From positions 1 to 41,325 of the forward strand of contig JACRBI010000023.1 of NCBI GenBank assembly GCA_016234495.1: a stretch of DNA of 41,325 nucleotides. The letters run 5' to 3'. A model generated the notes under the pieces. It did no database searches, was not told where the DNA came from, and saw only the letters and a list, made by a program, of their open reading frames with translations. The translations under genes and the position numbers were made by a program. Every line of letters starts with the position of its first letter. Within the stretch, counting starts at the first letter, position 1. Origin of the DNA: Chloroflexota bacterium. Its GTDB lineage: Bacteria > Chloroflexota > Anaerolineae > Anaerolineales > Villigracilaceae. Below are positions 30,307 to 39,614 of the stretch, in pieces.

Positions 30307-30338
30307 AGTCATCAAACAATAAACACCACAGGAGTTCT

Positions 30339-32006
30339 ATGCGTTCAGACACAGTCAAAAAAGGATATGAGAAAGCCCCGCATCGCGCGTTACTGCGCGC
30401 CACGGGTTTGCAGGACGATGATTTCAAGAAACCGTTTGTTGCCATTGTTAATTCTTATGTGGATGTTGTCCCCGGACATGTGCATTTGCAGGATTTCGGC
30501 AAACTGGTCAAGGACGCTGTCCGCGCGGCGGGCGGAGTTCCATTTGAGTTCAACACCATCGGCGTGGATGACGGCATCGCGATGGGTCACATGGGGATGA
30601 AGTACTCGCTTCCTTCGCGTGAACTGATTGCTGACTGCGTCGAGACCATGATCGAAGCCCATAGATTCGACGCCATGGTCTGCATCCCGAACTGTGACAA
30701 GATCGTGCCTGGCATGTTGCTGGCCGCGATGCGCGTCAACGTACCGACCATTTTTGTCTCTGGCGGGCCAATGAAAGCAGGCGTCACTCCCGATGGCGAA
30801 ACGATTGACTTGATCTCTGTCTTTGAAGGTGTCGGCGCATTTTCAGCGGGGAAAATTGACGAGAAGCGTTTATCCATTTTGGAAAAATTTGCATGTCCAT
30901 CCTGCGGTTCGTGTTCTGGCATGTTCACCGCCAACTCCATGAACTGTCTGATGGAAGTGCTCGGTCTCGCCCTGCCTTATAACGGCTCTGCCTTGGCGAA
31001 GACTCCCGAACGCGAAGCATTGGCGAAACAAGCTGCGGCACAGATCATGACCTTGATCGAACGCGACATCAAGCCGCGAGACATCGTGACCGCCGAAGCG
31101 ATTGACGATGCGTTCGCGCTGGATATGGCAATGGGCGGCTCGTCGAATACAGTGCTACACACTCTGGCATTAGCCAACGAAGCCAATGTGGACTATCCGC
31201 TGGATCGCATCAACTCGGTCGCAGACAAGGTGCCGCATATCTGCAAAGTGAGTCCAGCCGGCAAATGGCACATGGAAGATGTTCATCGTGCAGGCGGAAT
31301 CCCTGCCATTTTGAACGAAGTCCAGCGGGGGACAGGCATGTTACATTTCGACCGCATTACGGTCACAGGCAAGACCTTAGGGGAATCGATTCAAGGCGCA
31401 GAAATAAAAGACGAAGAAGTAATTCGTAAATATGAAAATGCCCATTCCAGACGCGGCGGACTGTCTATTTTATTTGGCAACCTCGCGCCTAATGGGGCAG
31501 TGGTCAAAGTCGGCGGCGTGAGCGAAGCGATGATGAAGTTCGAAGGTCCCGCAGTTATTTTTGAATCACAGGATGATGCCATGGCTGGAATTCTCGCCGG
31601 CAAGGTCAAAGCAGGAGATTGTGTTGTGGTGCGTTATGAAGGTCCGAAGGGCGGGCCGGGGATGCAGGAAATGCTTTCGCCCACGTCCGCAATCATGGGG
31701 CAGGGACTCGGCGACAAGGTTGCGCTCATCACCGATGGGCGATTCAGCGGCGGGACTCGCGGCGCATGCATCGGTCATGTCTCGCCGGAGGCTGCTGCGG
31801 GCGGTCCGATTGGGGCGCTCAAAGCCGGGGATGTAATCCAAATTGATTTGGTGGCACGCAGTCTCAACGTCAAGTTGAGCGACGCGGAAATTCAGAGTCG
31901 GCTCGATGCGCTGCCTCCGTTCAAATCCACGACCACATCCAAATGGTTAAAGAGATATTCATATTTTGTAACGAGCGCAGATACAGGAGCAATTCTGAAT
32001 TCATAA
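30339..32006 (+). CDS. ilvD: Dihydroxy-acid dehydratase
   Basis: 555 residues, normal length. It dehydrates dihydroxy-isovalerate and dihydroxy-methylvalerate to the 2-keto acids of valine and isoleucine. Seen: [11 protein letters not shown] and the iron-sulfur cysteines in [19 protein letters not shown], then [23 protein letters not shown] lies 4-8 nt before ATG 30339; frames extending further upstream cross the repeat and are not real. First structural gene of the attenuated operon. Its last residues and stop codon lie within a palindrome (31992-32014), so the repeat has supplied the end of the gene. Confidence 0.95.
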   Translation: MRSDTVKKGYEKAPHRALLRATGLQDDDFKKPFVAIVNSYVDVVPGHVHLQDFGKLVKDAVRAAGGVPFEFNTIGVDDGIAMGHMGMKYSLPSRELIADCVETMIEAHRFDAMVCIPNCDKIVPGMLLAAMRVNVPTIFVSGGPMKAGVTPDGETIDLISVFEGVGAFSAGKIDEKRLSILEKFACPSCGSCSGMFTANSMNCLMEVLGLALPYNGSALAKTPEREALAKQAAAQIMTLIERDIKPRDIVTAEAIDDAFALDMAMGGSSNTVLHTLALANEANVDYPLDRINSVADKVPHICKVSPAGKWHMEDVHRAGGIPAILNEVQRGTGMLHFDRITVTGKTLGESIQGAEIKDEEVIRKYENAHSRRGGLSILFGNLAPNGAVVKVGGVSEAMMKFEGPAVIFESQDDAMAGILAGKVKAGDCVVVRYEGPKGGPGMQEMLSPTSAIMGQGLGDKVALITDGRFSGGTRGACIGHVSPEAAAGGPIGALKAGDVIQIDLVARSLNVKLSDAEIQSRLDALPPFKSTTTSKWLKRYSYFVTSADTGAILNS

Positions 32007-32014
32007 TTCAGAAT
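31992..32014. repeat. Palindrome family C at the ilvD stop codon
   Basis: ATTCTGAATT and AATTCAGAAT are perfect 10-bp complements around CAT. The ilvD TAA is at 32004-32006. A related sequence lies after leuC (38927). Confidence 0.8.
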
Positions 32015-32038
32015 TCTGAATTTCGAAAAGGAGAGCAA

Positions 32039-33724
32039 ATGAAAAAAACAGGTGCTGAAATTTTGTGGGAATGTGTGGTGCGCGAAGGCGTGGAGGTTGT
32101 CTTCGGGTATCCGGGCGGGGCGAACATGCCGATCTATGATGCGATGTTGAGTTATCCCATCCATCATGTTTTGGTGCGGCACGAGCAGGGCGGCGCGCAC
32201 ATGGCGGACGGATATGCGCGCGCTTCCGGCAAAGTTGGAATGGCGATGGGGACGTCGGGTCCCGGGGCGACGAATCTCGTCACGGGCATTGCCACGGCGA
32301 TGATGGATTCTGTTCCTGTTGTATTCGTTACGGGACAGGTCGCCGCGCACCTCATTGGCGGTGATGCGTTTCAAGAAGTGGACGTGACCGGCATCACCCT
32401 GCCGATCACAAAACATAATTATCTCGTGACACGCGCCGACCAGATCGCGGATGTCGTGCGCGAGGCATTTTACATCGCCCGCAGCGGACGCCCCGGCCCT
32501 GTGCTGATCGACATCTGCAAGAACGCGCAGGTAGAACAATGTGAGTTTGTCTACCCTGAAAATGTGAGACTGCCCGGCTATCAGCCTGTTGCACATGCGC
32601 CAAAAGATTCTCTTGAACATGCGGTGAAATTAATTGAGAAGGCTCAGCGCCCGATCATTTTATGCGGCCATGGCGTGCTGGCATCCAAGGCCGAAGAAAT
32701 TTTGATGAACTTTGCAGTGAAGACTCAAACACCCGTCGCAAGCACCTTGCTGGGGCTAGGGGCGTTTCCCGCTTCGCATGAATTAAGCCTCGGCATGATG
32801 GGGATGCACGGCGAAGTCCATACCAACATGGCGATTCAAAATTCCGACCTGATCCTTGCTTTCGGGATGCGCTTCGATGACCGCGTGACCGGCACATTGA
32901 AGACCTATGCTCCGCGCGCAAAGAAAATTCATATTGAAATTGACCCGTCTGAAATTCACAAGAATGTGGCGGTGGACGTTCCCCTGGTCGGCGATTTGAA
33001 AACCGTCCTGACCGATCTCGTTCCGCTGGTGGATGAATACGATCACGAAGAATGGTTGAAAGAAATCAGCGATTGGAAAGCCGAAGCCGACTCGCGCAGC
33101 ATCATGAACTGGCCTGATGACGGCAAACTTTATGTGCCTCATCTAATCGCGGATATTTGGAAGGCGACAGGCGGCGGCGCGATCATGACCACGGATGTCG
33201 GTCAGCATCAAATGTGGACGGCACAGTATTACGCGCTCGATAAACCGAATCGCTGGCTCACTTCCGGCGGCGCGGGCACGATGGGCTTTGGTCTGCCCTC
33301 CGCGATTGGCGCATGGTTCGCCGCGAAAGATCAGGAAATTTGGGCCATCGCTGGCGACGGCGGTTTCCAGATGACCGCCGCAGAACTCACGACTGCCGTT
33401 CAAGAAGGCGCGAACGTAAAAGTTGCTATCATGAACAACAGCTTCCTCGGCATGGTGCGTCAGTGGCAGGAGTTCTTTTTTGAGAAGCGCTACTCCGCCG
33501 TGAATATGCTTTCACCTGATTTTGTGAAACTCGCCGAAGCGCACAATGTCCCTGCACGGCGAGTCACCAAACGCGAAGAAATTGATGAAGCCATTGCCTG
33601 GGCGCGCAGCATTAAGGGACCGACAGTGATTGAGTTCCGTGTTGAACAGGAAGACGCAGTTTATCCGATGGTTCCTGCAGGCGCGGCTTTGGATCAGATG
33701 TTGCAGAGACCTGCGAAGGCGTAA
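32039..33724 (+). CDS. ilvB: Acetolactate synthase large subunit
   Basis: 561 residues, TPP-dependent. It makes 2-acetolactate or 2-aceto-2-hydroxybutyrate, the first common step of valine, leucine and isoleucine synthesis. The catalytic Glu is in RHEQGGAHMADGYARA (Glu49), the FAD/QVAAHLIGGDAFQE region is intact, and the TPP/Mg motif GDGGFQMTAAEL with NN follows near residue 440-470. The AAGGAGAG Shine-Dalgarno before ATG 32039 decides the start over the in-frame codon at 31943, which would overlap ilvD. The regulatory subunit IlvN follows. Confidence 0.95.
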   Translation: MKKTGAEILWECVVREGVEVVFGYPGGANMPIYDAMLSYPIHHVLVRHEQGGAHMADGYARASGKVGMAMGTSGPGATNLVTGIATAMMDSVPVVFVTGQVAAHLIGGDAFQEVDVTGITLPITKHNYLVTRADQIADVVREAFYIARSGRPGPVLIDICKNAQVEQCEFVYPENVRLPGYQPVAHAPKDSLEHAVKLIEKAQRPIILCGHGVLASKAEEILMNFAVKTQTPVASTLLGLGAFPASHELSLGMMGMHGEVHTNMAIQNSDLILAFGMRFDDRVTGTLKTYAPRAKKIHIEIDPSEIHKNVAVDVPLVGDLKTVLTDLVPLVDEYDHEEWLKEISDWKAEADSRSIMNWPDDGKLYVPHLIADIWKATGGGAIMTTDVGQHQMWTAQYYALDKPNRWLTSGGAGTMGFGLPSAIGAWFAAKDQEIWAIAGDGGFQMTAAELTTAVQEGANVKVAIMNNSFLGMVRQWQEFFFEKRYSAVNMLSPDFVKLAEAHNVPARRVTKREEIDEAIAWARSIKGPTVIEFRVEQEDAVYPMVPAGAALDQMLQRPAKA

Positions 33725-33726
33725 AT

Positions 33727-33782
33727 CAGACCGCGGACAATGGACGATGGACAGTACGGTCTGCCGCCCACGGTCTATGGTC
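33727..33782. repeat. Palindromic spacer repeat, family A, between ilvB and ilvN
   Basis: CAGACCG near the left and ACGGTCTG internally, then CACGGTCTATGGTC; shares GGACGATGGAC words with the other family A copies. Confidence 0.6.
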
Positions 33783-33798
33783 GAATTAGGAGAATCAA

Positions 33799-34365
33799 AT
33801 GTTATACACTTTCATTGCATTAGTAGAAAACAAACCCGGCGTGTTGAACCGCGTGGCGTCATTGTTCCGCCGCCGCAACTTCAACATCGAGTCATTGGCT
33901 GTCGGGCGCACCGAGAAACCTGACATCTCGCGCATGACCGTCGTGGTGGATTGTCCCAACGGGGATTTGGATGCGCACAAGATAGAGGCGAATCTTTATA
34001 AACTCGTCAACGTGATCGATGTGCAGGACGTGACGCATCAACCTTCGGTGACCCGTGATCTGGCTCTGATCAAGGTGATGGTCGGCCCCGAGAAACGCGC
34101 CGAAGTCAACAGCCTTGCGGAAATATTCCGCGCCCGCATCGTAGACGTGGCGGCTGATTCTGTCATCGTTGAGATCACCGGCACCGAAGACAAGATCGAA
34201 GGCATGATCGAACTCTTGCGCCCGACCGGTATCGTCGAAATGGTGCGCACGGGTCAAGTTTCGATGACGCGCGGAGTCAACGATGGAGTCCGCCGGGTGC
34301 AGCAGGGCACAACAGGGAACAGGTATCTTGAGGAATACGATGAGATGCCGGAGATGGCGCCGTAG
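33799..34365 (+). CDS. ilvN: Acetolactate synthase small (regulatory) subunit
   Basis: 188 residues. N-terminal ACT domain (residues 1-75; FIALVENKPGVLNRVASLFRRRNFNIESL), which binds valine for feedback inhibition in this family, and the C-terminal ALS small-subunit domain. AGGAG lies before the start. At 188 residues it is longer than the E. coli IlvH/IlvN forms. It pairs with IlvB just upstream. Confidence 0.94.
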   Translation: MLYTFIALVENKPGVLNRVASLFRRRNFNIESLAVGRTEKPDISRMTVVVDCPNGDLDAHKIEANLYKLVNVIDVQDVTHQPSVTRDLALIKVMVGPEKRAEVNSLAEIFRARIVDVAADSVIVEITGTEDKIEGMIELLRPTGIVEMVRTGQVSMTRGVNDGVRRVQQGTTGNRYLEEYDEMPEMAP

Positions 34366-34372
34366 AAAACTC

Positions 34373-34434
34373 GACCATGGACGATAGACGATTGACCGTA
34401 AAACCACACGGTCTACGGTCAATCGTCCACGGTC
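34373..34434. repeat. Palindromic spacer repeat, family A, between ilvN and ilvC
   Basis: GACCATGGACGATAGACGATTG and its near-complement CAATCGTCCACGGTC form a long hairpin (the arms are 34373-34395 and 34418-34434). Confidence 0.7.
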
Positions 34435-34490
34435 TTTTGTGCAAATTCAAATCTGAAAAATAAAACATTATCTTAAGGAGATTAGAAATC

Positions 34491-35543
34491 ATGGCAAAAA
34501 TTAATTTTGGCGGTACCGTTGAAGATGTTGTCACTCGCGACGAGTTTTCACTTGATAAAGCGCGTGAAGTTTTGAAGAATGAAGTTGTGGCGGTCATCGG
34601 CTACGGCGTGCAGGGACCTGCCCAAGCGATGAACATGCGCGACAATGGCATCACCGTGATCGTCGGTCAGCGCGAAGGGACAAAGAACTGGGACAAGGCC
34701 GTTGCTGATGGCTGGGTACCCGGCGAGACTCTCTTCAATGTGGAAGAAGCCGCAGAAAAAGGGACAGTCATTCAATACCTGCTCTCTGATGCAGGTCAGC
34801 GCTCACAATGGCCGAAGATCGTGGAATGTCTCAACGAAGGCGACATGCTCTACTTCTCGCATGGCTTCTCCGTCACGTTCAAGGATGACACCGGCGTTGT
34901 GCCTCCCCCGCATGTGGATGTGGCGCTCGTTGCGCCCAAAGGATCGGGCACAAGCGTCCGCCGCAACTTTTTGGCGGGCAGCGGAATCAACGCCAGCTAT
35001 GCAGTTCATCAGGATTTCACAGGCAAGGCCAACGAACGCGCCATTGCTTTGGGCATTGCCATCGGCGCGGGATATTTGTTTCCGACCACTTTCAAGAACG
35101 AAGTTTACAGCGATCTGACAGGTGAGCGCGGAGTTTTAATCGGCGCGCTCTCGGGCGTGATGGAAGCGCAATACAACGTCCTCCGCAAGCACGGACATTC
35201 CCCTAGCGAAGCCTTCAACGAAACAGTGGAAGAACTTACGCAATCCCTGATCCGTCTCGTTGGCGAGAACGGTATGGACTTCATGTATGCCAACTGCTCA
35301 ACAACTGCCCAGCGCGGCGCACTGGACTGGCATCCGCGTTTCCGCGATGCGGTTGCGCCTGTGTTCGATGACCTGTATGAATCCGTTCTGAGCGGCAACG
35401 AAGCCCGCATCACACTCGAAGCCAACAGCCGCGCGGACTATCGCGAAAAATTGGAAGAAGAACTGGCCGCTTTCCACAATTCTGAAATGTGGCAGGCAGG
35501 CGCGGCGGTACGTTCATTACGACCGGAAAACTGGAAAAAGTAA
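34491..35543 (+). CDS. ilvC: Ketol-acid reductoisomerase
   Basis: 350 residues. The Rossmann motif is GYGVQGPAQ near residue 39, and catalytic helix motifs include SDLTGERGVLIGA, GHSPSEAFNETVEE and CSTTAQRGALDW. It converts acetolactate and acetohydroxybutyrate with NAD(P)H to the dihydroxy acids. Sequence words such as GHSPSEAFNETVEE and GMDFMYANCSTTAQRGALDW, from memory, match the fungal mitochondrial Ilv5 type rather than the enteric or short class I form. AAGGAG lies before the start. Confidence 0.95.
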   Translation: MAKINFGGTVEDVVTRDEFSLDKAREVLKNEVVAVIGYGVQGPAQAMNMRDNGITVIVGQREGTKNWDKAVADGWVPGETLFNVEEAAEKGTVIQYLLSDAGQRSQWPKIVECLNEGDMLYFSHGFSVTFKDDTGVVPPPHVDVALVAPKGSGTSVRRNFLAGSGINASYAVHQDFTGKANERAIALGIAIGAGYLFPTTFKNEVYSDLTGERGVLIGALSGVMEAQYNVLRKHGHSPSEAFNETVEELTQSLIRLVGENGMDFMYANCSTTAQRGALDWHPRFRDAVAPVFDDLYESVLSGNEARITLEANSRADYREKLEEELAAFHNSEMWQAGAAVRSLRPENWKK

Positions 35544-35549
35544 TTGGCG

Positions 35550-35593
35550 ATTAGTAAATGGTAATTGGTAATTACCATTTACCAATTACTAAT
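35550..35593. repeat. Palindromic spacer repeat, family B, between ilvC and leuA
   Basis: ATTAGTAAATGGTAATT near one end and AATTACCATTTAC..ATTACTAAT at the other are complementary, giving a long AT-rich hairpin. Similar direct repeats are found at 41172. Confidence 0.7.
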
Positions 35594-35607
35594 TTGAAGG
35601 AGTGCAA

Positions 35608-37245
35608 ATGACGAATTATGTAAAGATATTCGACACAACATTAAGAGATGGCGAACAGTCCCCGGGCGCGACGATGACTTCGGCGGAAAAACTGGAAGTG
35701 GCGCGGTCGCTGGCGCGCATGGGCGTGGACATCATCGAAGCGGGATTCCCTGCCGCCTCGCCGGACGACCTCGAAGCCGTCAGACGAATCGCTGTCGAGG
35801 TGGGCAACCAGCCCAAAGGACAGACCGATGCGAAAGTCCCTGTCATCGCCGGACTGGCGCGCGCAAACAAATCCGATATTGACAAGGCGTGGGAAGCTGT
35901 CAAAGGCGCGCAGAATCCCCGCATCCATACTTTCCTTGCGACATCACCGATCCACATGAAGCACAAGCTGAAAATGGATCCGGAGGAAGTGGTGCAGCGC
36001 GTTTCTGAGATGGTTGCGTACGCGCGCTCACTCTGCGCGGATGTTGAGTTCAGCCCCGAAGATGCGGGGCGTTCCGACCCGCAGTTTTTGTATGTTGTGC
36101 TGGGTGAGGCGATCAAGGCCGGCGCGACCACGTTGAACATTCCTGACACGGTCGGTTACACCACGCCCGATGAATATTTCAATTTGATCGATGGCATCAT
36201 CAAGAACACGCCGGGGATGCATGATGGCATCACGGTTTCTGTGCATTGCCACGATGACCTCGGCATGGCGACTGCGAATGCGCTGGCTGGGATTCAAGCG
36301 GGCGCGCGTCAGGCTGAAGTGACCATTAACGGCATCGGTGAACGCGCGGGCAATACATCGCTTGAAGAAGTTGTGATGACGCTTAAGACCCGCCACCCTG
36401 TTTTCAACCTTGAAACTGGAATCGAAACGCAGCAGCTTTCGCGCGTTTCAAAATTGGTCAGCAATTACACGGGCATTGTGGTTCAGCCGAATAAAGCCAT
36501 TGTCGGTGCGAATGCATTTGCGCATGAAGCGGGCATTCATCAGGATGGAATGTTGAAGCACCAGACCACGTATGAGATCATGCGCCCGGAAGATGTGGGT
36601 GTGAATCAGACGATGTTGGTGATGGGCAAACATTCAGGCCGCGCCGCATTGCGCGCGCGGCTGGCTGTGATGGGACACTCGCTCGATGAAGCCGAACTTG
36701 ATAAAGCTTTTGCGCGTTTCAAGGAACTGGCTGACCGCAAGAAGGTCATTACCGATGCCGACCTCGAAGCCGTGATCGCCGATGAGTTCTATCGTCCGCG
36801 CGATGTATATTATCTCGAAGGTTTGCAGGTTTCATGCGGCACACTTGGAATGCCCACCGCCACCGTCCGCTTGCGCGGACCCGACCGCGAGATTTACAAC
36901 TTCGCTTCGATGGGCACTGGCCCGGTGGATGCGACCTACAAAGCCATTGACGCAATCGTCAAGATGCCGTGCAAACTGCTCGAGTTCAACATCCACGCCA
37001 TCACCGAAGGCATTGACGCCCTCGGCGAAGTGACTGTCCGCATTCAAAGCGACAACAACAACGATACCAAAATGGATGCGCAAAGCGAGCTTGAATATGC
37101 GCGCGTTTACGGTGGTCACGGCGCGGATATGGACATCATCGTTGCCAGTGCCAAGGCATATATCAACGCGCTCAATAAATTGATCATCGCCAAGACCGAA
37201 GGCACACAGCCTCTCCAAAATAATTTTGGCGTGATGCTGGGGTAA
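35608..37245 (+). CDS. leuA: 2-isopropylmalate synthase
   Basis: 545 residues. [12 protein letters not shown] at residue 9 is the HMGL-like catalytic start; metal site [14 protein letters not shown] near 210; [11 protein letters not shown] follows. The C-terminal 120 residues form the LeuA allosteric domain for leucine feedback. It condenses 2-ketoisovalerate and acetyl-CoA, the first step specific to leucine. GGAG before ATG 35608 decides the start. It is similar in plan to cimA, which ends the operon. Confidence 0.93.
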   Translation: MTNYVKIFDTTLRDGEQSPGATMTSAEKLEVARSLARMGVDIIEAGFPAASPDDLEAVRRIAVEVGNQPKGQTDAKVPVIAGLARANKSDIDKAWEAVKGAQNPRIHTFLATSPIHMKHKLKMDPEEVVQRVSEMVAYARSLCADVEFSPEDAGRSDPQFLYVVLGEAIKAGATTLNIPDTVGYTTPDEYFNLIDGIIKNTPGMHDGITVSVHCHDDLGMATANALAGIQAGARQAEVTINGIGERAGNTSLEEVVMTLKTRHPVFNLETGIETQQLSRVSKLVSNYTGIVVQPNKAIVGANAFAHEAGIHQDGMLKHQTTYEIMRPEDVGVNQTMLVMGKHSGRAALRARLAVMGHSLDEAELDKAFARFKELADRKKVITDADLEAVIADEFYRPRDVYYLEGLQVSCGTLGMPTATVRLRGPDREIYNFASMGTGPVDATYKAIDAIVKMPCKLLEFNIHAITEGIDALGEVTVRIQSDNNNDTKMDAQSELEYARVYGGHGADMDIIVASAKAYINALNKLIIAKTEGTQPLQNNFGVMLG

Positions 37246-37248
37246 AAA

Positions 37249-37262
37249 GATTAGGGATTAGG
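37249..37262. repeat. Inverted repeat arm D (left) flanking the small ORF
   Basis: GATTAGGGATTAGG, exact complement of 37498-37511, about 235 bp apart; other ATTAGG words lie around it. Confidence 0.8.
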
Positions 37263-37338
37263 TAATTAGGAATTAGGCGTAATTCCTAATCCTTAATAAC
37301 CTGCGGAATCAACAGAGTGTTTCTAAAAGGAAAAAAAC

Positions 37339-37509
37339 ATGACCTCTCAAAATGAAGAATTCGGCACGTATGAAAATCAATCTTTTGATCATTACCCTAA
37401 AGCTCCCATGTTCCCCACTGGCTGGGATTTGAGCGAAATGCAGACTAGGCCAGAAGATAGAGAAGTTGAAGCAAGCGCCTCTGATGATGAGGGCATTCCT
37501 AATCCCTAA
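37339..37509 (+). CDS. 56-residue acidic protein between leuA and leuC
   Basis: Starts MTSQNEEFGTYENQSFDHYP and is acidic (many Glu and Asp near the C-terminus), with no membrane segment. A GGA-containing purine-rich site lies 8 nt before the ATG. Its stop codon is formed by the right-hand inverted repeat (37498-37511), and the gene is enclosed by both arms. No family recognised; it may be an accessory peptide or a passenger of the repeat. Confidence 0.5.
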   Translation: MTSQNEEFGTYENQSFDHYPKAPMFPTGWDLSEMQTRPEDREVEASASDDEGIPNP

Positions 37510-37511
37510 TC
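37498..37511. repeat. Inverted repeat arm D (right) flanking the small ORF
   Basis: CCTAATCCCTAATC, exact complement of 37249-37262. It contains the small ORF's TAA (37507-37509). Confidence 0.8.
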
Positions 37512-37525
37512 CCTAATTACCTATC

Positions 37526-38926
37526 ATGCCTAAAACTCTCTTTGACAAAATCTGGGAATCGCACGTTGTTGCAGAACAACCTGAATCTCCCGCCATCCTT
37601 TACATTGACTTGCACCTCGTGCATGAAGTCACATCTCCGCAAGCCTTCACTGGCCTGCGTCAGCGCGGACTCAAAGTCCGCCGCCCCGAGAAGACTCTCG
37701 CCACGATGGATCATTCCATCCCGACGACTCCGATCGATGTCCCCATCGCAGACGCAATGGCCGCCGCGCAGATTCAGCAAATGGAAACCAATGCCGCCGA
37801 ATTCGGAATCACACTGCACGGCATGACCAGCCCGCATCGCGGCATCGTCCACGTGATCGGACCTGAACTCGGGCGCACGCAACCCGGCATGACCATTGTC
37901 TGCGGCGACAGTCACACCGCCACGCATGGCGCGTTTGGCGCGCTGGCTTTCGGCATCGGCACGTCTGAAGTTGAACATGTCCTTGCGACTCAATGCCTGC
38001 TGCAAAATAAACCGAAGACATACGAAGTGCGAGTGAACGGAACTTTATCCAATGGCGTTTCAGCCAAGGATATTATTCTCGCTCTGATTGCGAAGATCGG
38101 CGTCGGTGGGGGGACAGGGCACGTCTTTGAATTCACCGGTGAAGCCATCCGCGGACTTTCGATGGAACAGCGTATGACCATTTGCAACATGTCCATTGAA
38201 GGCGGCGCGCGCGCGGGCATGATCGCCCCCGATGAAGTCACCTTTGAATATCTCAAAGGACGCGAGTTCGCTCCCCAAGGCGCAGAATGGGACAAGGCTG
38301 TTGCCTATTGGAAGACTCTGCCCAGTGACGAAGGCGCAACGTACGACAAGTCCGTTACGCTCGAAGCCTCCGAGCTTGAGCCAATGATTACCTATGGCAC
38401 GAATCCCGGCATGGGCATGAAGATCACAGACCGAGTCCCGAGCACAGAGTCATTCACCGAACCTTCACAAAAGGCCGCGTTTGAAAAAGCATTAGCGTAC
38501 ATGGGACTCGAAGCCGGTCAATCCCTGCTCGGCAAAAAAGTGGACGTGGTCTTTATCGGCTCCTGTACCAACTCACGCATCTCCGATCTGCGACTTGCTG
38601 CCTCGGTACTCAAAGGCAATAAAGTTGCCGATGGATTACGTCTCATGGTTGTGCCCGGCTCACAGGATGTTAAGAAACAAGCAGAGCAAGAAGGCTTGGA
38701 TAAAGTCTTCAAAGAAGCAGGCGCGGAATGGCGCGAAGCTGGCTGCTCGTTATGCATAAGTATGAATGGAGACTTCGTTCCTTCTGGCCAATATGCAGTT
38801 TCTACAAGCAATCGGAATTTTGAAGGCCGTCAGGGAAAAGGTTCACGTACTTTCTTAGTTAGTCCAGTTACTGCTGCTGCCACAGCAATAAATGGGGTCG
38901 TAACCGATCCAAGGACGATGATCTAA
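37526..38926 (+). CDS. leuC: 3-isopropylmalate dehydratase large subunit
   Basis: 466 residues, aconitase family. Iron-sulfur cysteines are in [11 protein letters not shown] and [10 protein letters not shown] near the C-terminus; [22 protein letters not shown] is the substrate motif. It isomerises 2- to 3-isopropylmalate and, in the citramalate route, citramalate to 3-methylmalate. The last 180 bp (from about 38745) are visibly more AT-rich with other codon choices than the rest of the gene. Confidence 0.94.
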   Translation: MPKTLFDKIWESHVVAEQPESPAILYIDLHLVHEVTSPQAFTGLRQRGLKVRRPEKTLATMDHSIPTTPIDVPIADAMAAAQIQQMETNAAEFGITLHGMTSPHRGIVHVIGPELGRTQPGMTIVCGDSHTATHGAFGALAFGIGTSEVEHVLATQCLLQNKPKTYEVRVNGTLSNGVSAKDIILALIAKIGVGGGTGHVFEFTGEAIRGLSMEQRMTICNMSIEGGARAGMIAPDEVTFEYLKGREFAPQGAEWDKAVAYWKTLPSDEGATYDKSVTLEASELEPMITYGTNPGMGMKITDRVPSTESFTEPSQKAAFEKALAYMGLEAGQSLLGKKVDVVFIGSCTNSRISDLRLAASVLKGNKVADGLRLMVVPGSQDVKKQAEQEGLDKVFKEAGAEWREAGCSLCISMNGDFVPSGQYAVSTSNRNFEGRQGKGSRTFLVSPVTAAATAINGVVTDPRTMI

Positions 38927-38964
38927 TTCAGAATTCAGAATTCTGATTTCAAAATTCAGAATTG
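38927..38964. repeat. Palindromic spacer repeat, family C, between leuC and leuD
   Basis: TTCAGAATTCAGAATTCTGA and following words repeat the ATTCAGAATTCTGAAT pattern seen at the ilvD stop. Confidence 0.65.
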
Positions 38965-38972
38965 GAGAACTC

Positions 38973-39554
38973 ATGGCTCAATTCACAACATTAACTTCCC
39001 GCGCAATTCCGCTCCCAGTCAACGATATTGATACGGATCAGATCATCCCCGCGCGCTTTCTCAAAGCGACCGACAAAAAAGGCATGGGCGACAATCTCTT
39101 CGCCGACTGGCGTTATAACGCCGATGGCTCTCCCAAAGCGGACTTCATTCTTAATCAGGCCAACTCAAAGGGCGCGCAAATTCTATTAGCCGGAGACAAC
39201 TTCGGGTGCGGCTCGAGCCGTGAACATGCGCCCTGGGCGCTGACAGGTTTCGGATTCAAGGCGGTCATCTCCACATCCTTTGCCGACATCTTCCGCAATA
39301 ATTCCTTGAAGAATGGACTCATCCCCATCATTGTGGATGACGCGACTCACAAAATGCTCTTTGACCTTTTGGAGGAAGCGCCCCGCGCCGAACTGACAGT
39401 TGATCTTGCAGCCCAGACAGTTTCCTTCCCCGGTGGTTCCTTCGCCTTCCCAATTGACCCATTTAACAAAACATGTTTATTAAATGGCGTGGACGAACTT
39501 GGGTACATCATGGGATTTGAGAAGGAAATCGCGGCATTTGAAAATAGACAATAG
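38973..39554 (+). CDS. leuD: 3-isopropylmalate dehydratase small subunit
   Basis: 193 residues. Substrate-specificity region and the swivelling-domain motif [17 protein letters not shown] at residues 73-89. Forms the active isomerase with LeuC upstream. GGAG precedes the start. Its stop lies against a family A palindrome, so the C-terminal residues (ENRQ) are repeat-derived. Confidence 0.94.
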   Translation: MAQFTTLTSRAIPLPVNDIDTDQIIPARFLKATDKKGMGDNLFADWRYNADGSPKADFILNQANSKGAQILLAGDNFGCGSSREHAPWALTGFGFKAVISTSFADIFRNNSLKNGLIPIIVDDATHKMLFDLLEEAPRAELTVDLAAQTVSFPGGSFAFPIDPFNKTCLLNGVDELGYIMGFEKEIAAFENRQ

Positions 39555-39600
39555 ACCACAGACTGTGGACGATATGGTCGATGATCTACTGTCCACCGTC
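39545..39600. repeat. Palindromic spacer repeat, family A, between leuD and cimA
   Basis: AATAGACC words at the left and GATGATCTACTGTCCACCGTC at the right are near-complementary; contains the leuD stop codon. Confidence 0.55.
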
Positions 39601-39614
39601 AGACAAGAGAACTC

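Noticed and set aside
30267-30338. Upstream extension of ilvD through the repeat
   Set aside because: IlvD proteins start at MRSD-like residues; GGAG supports ATG 30339, and the extension is translated palindrome.
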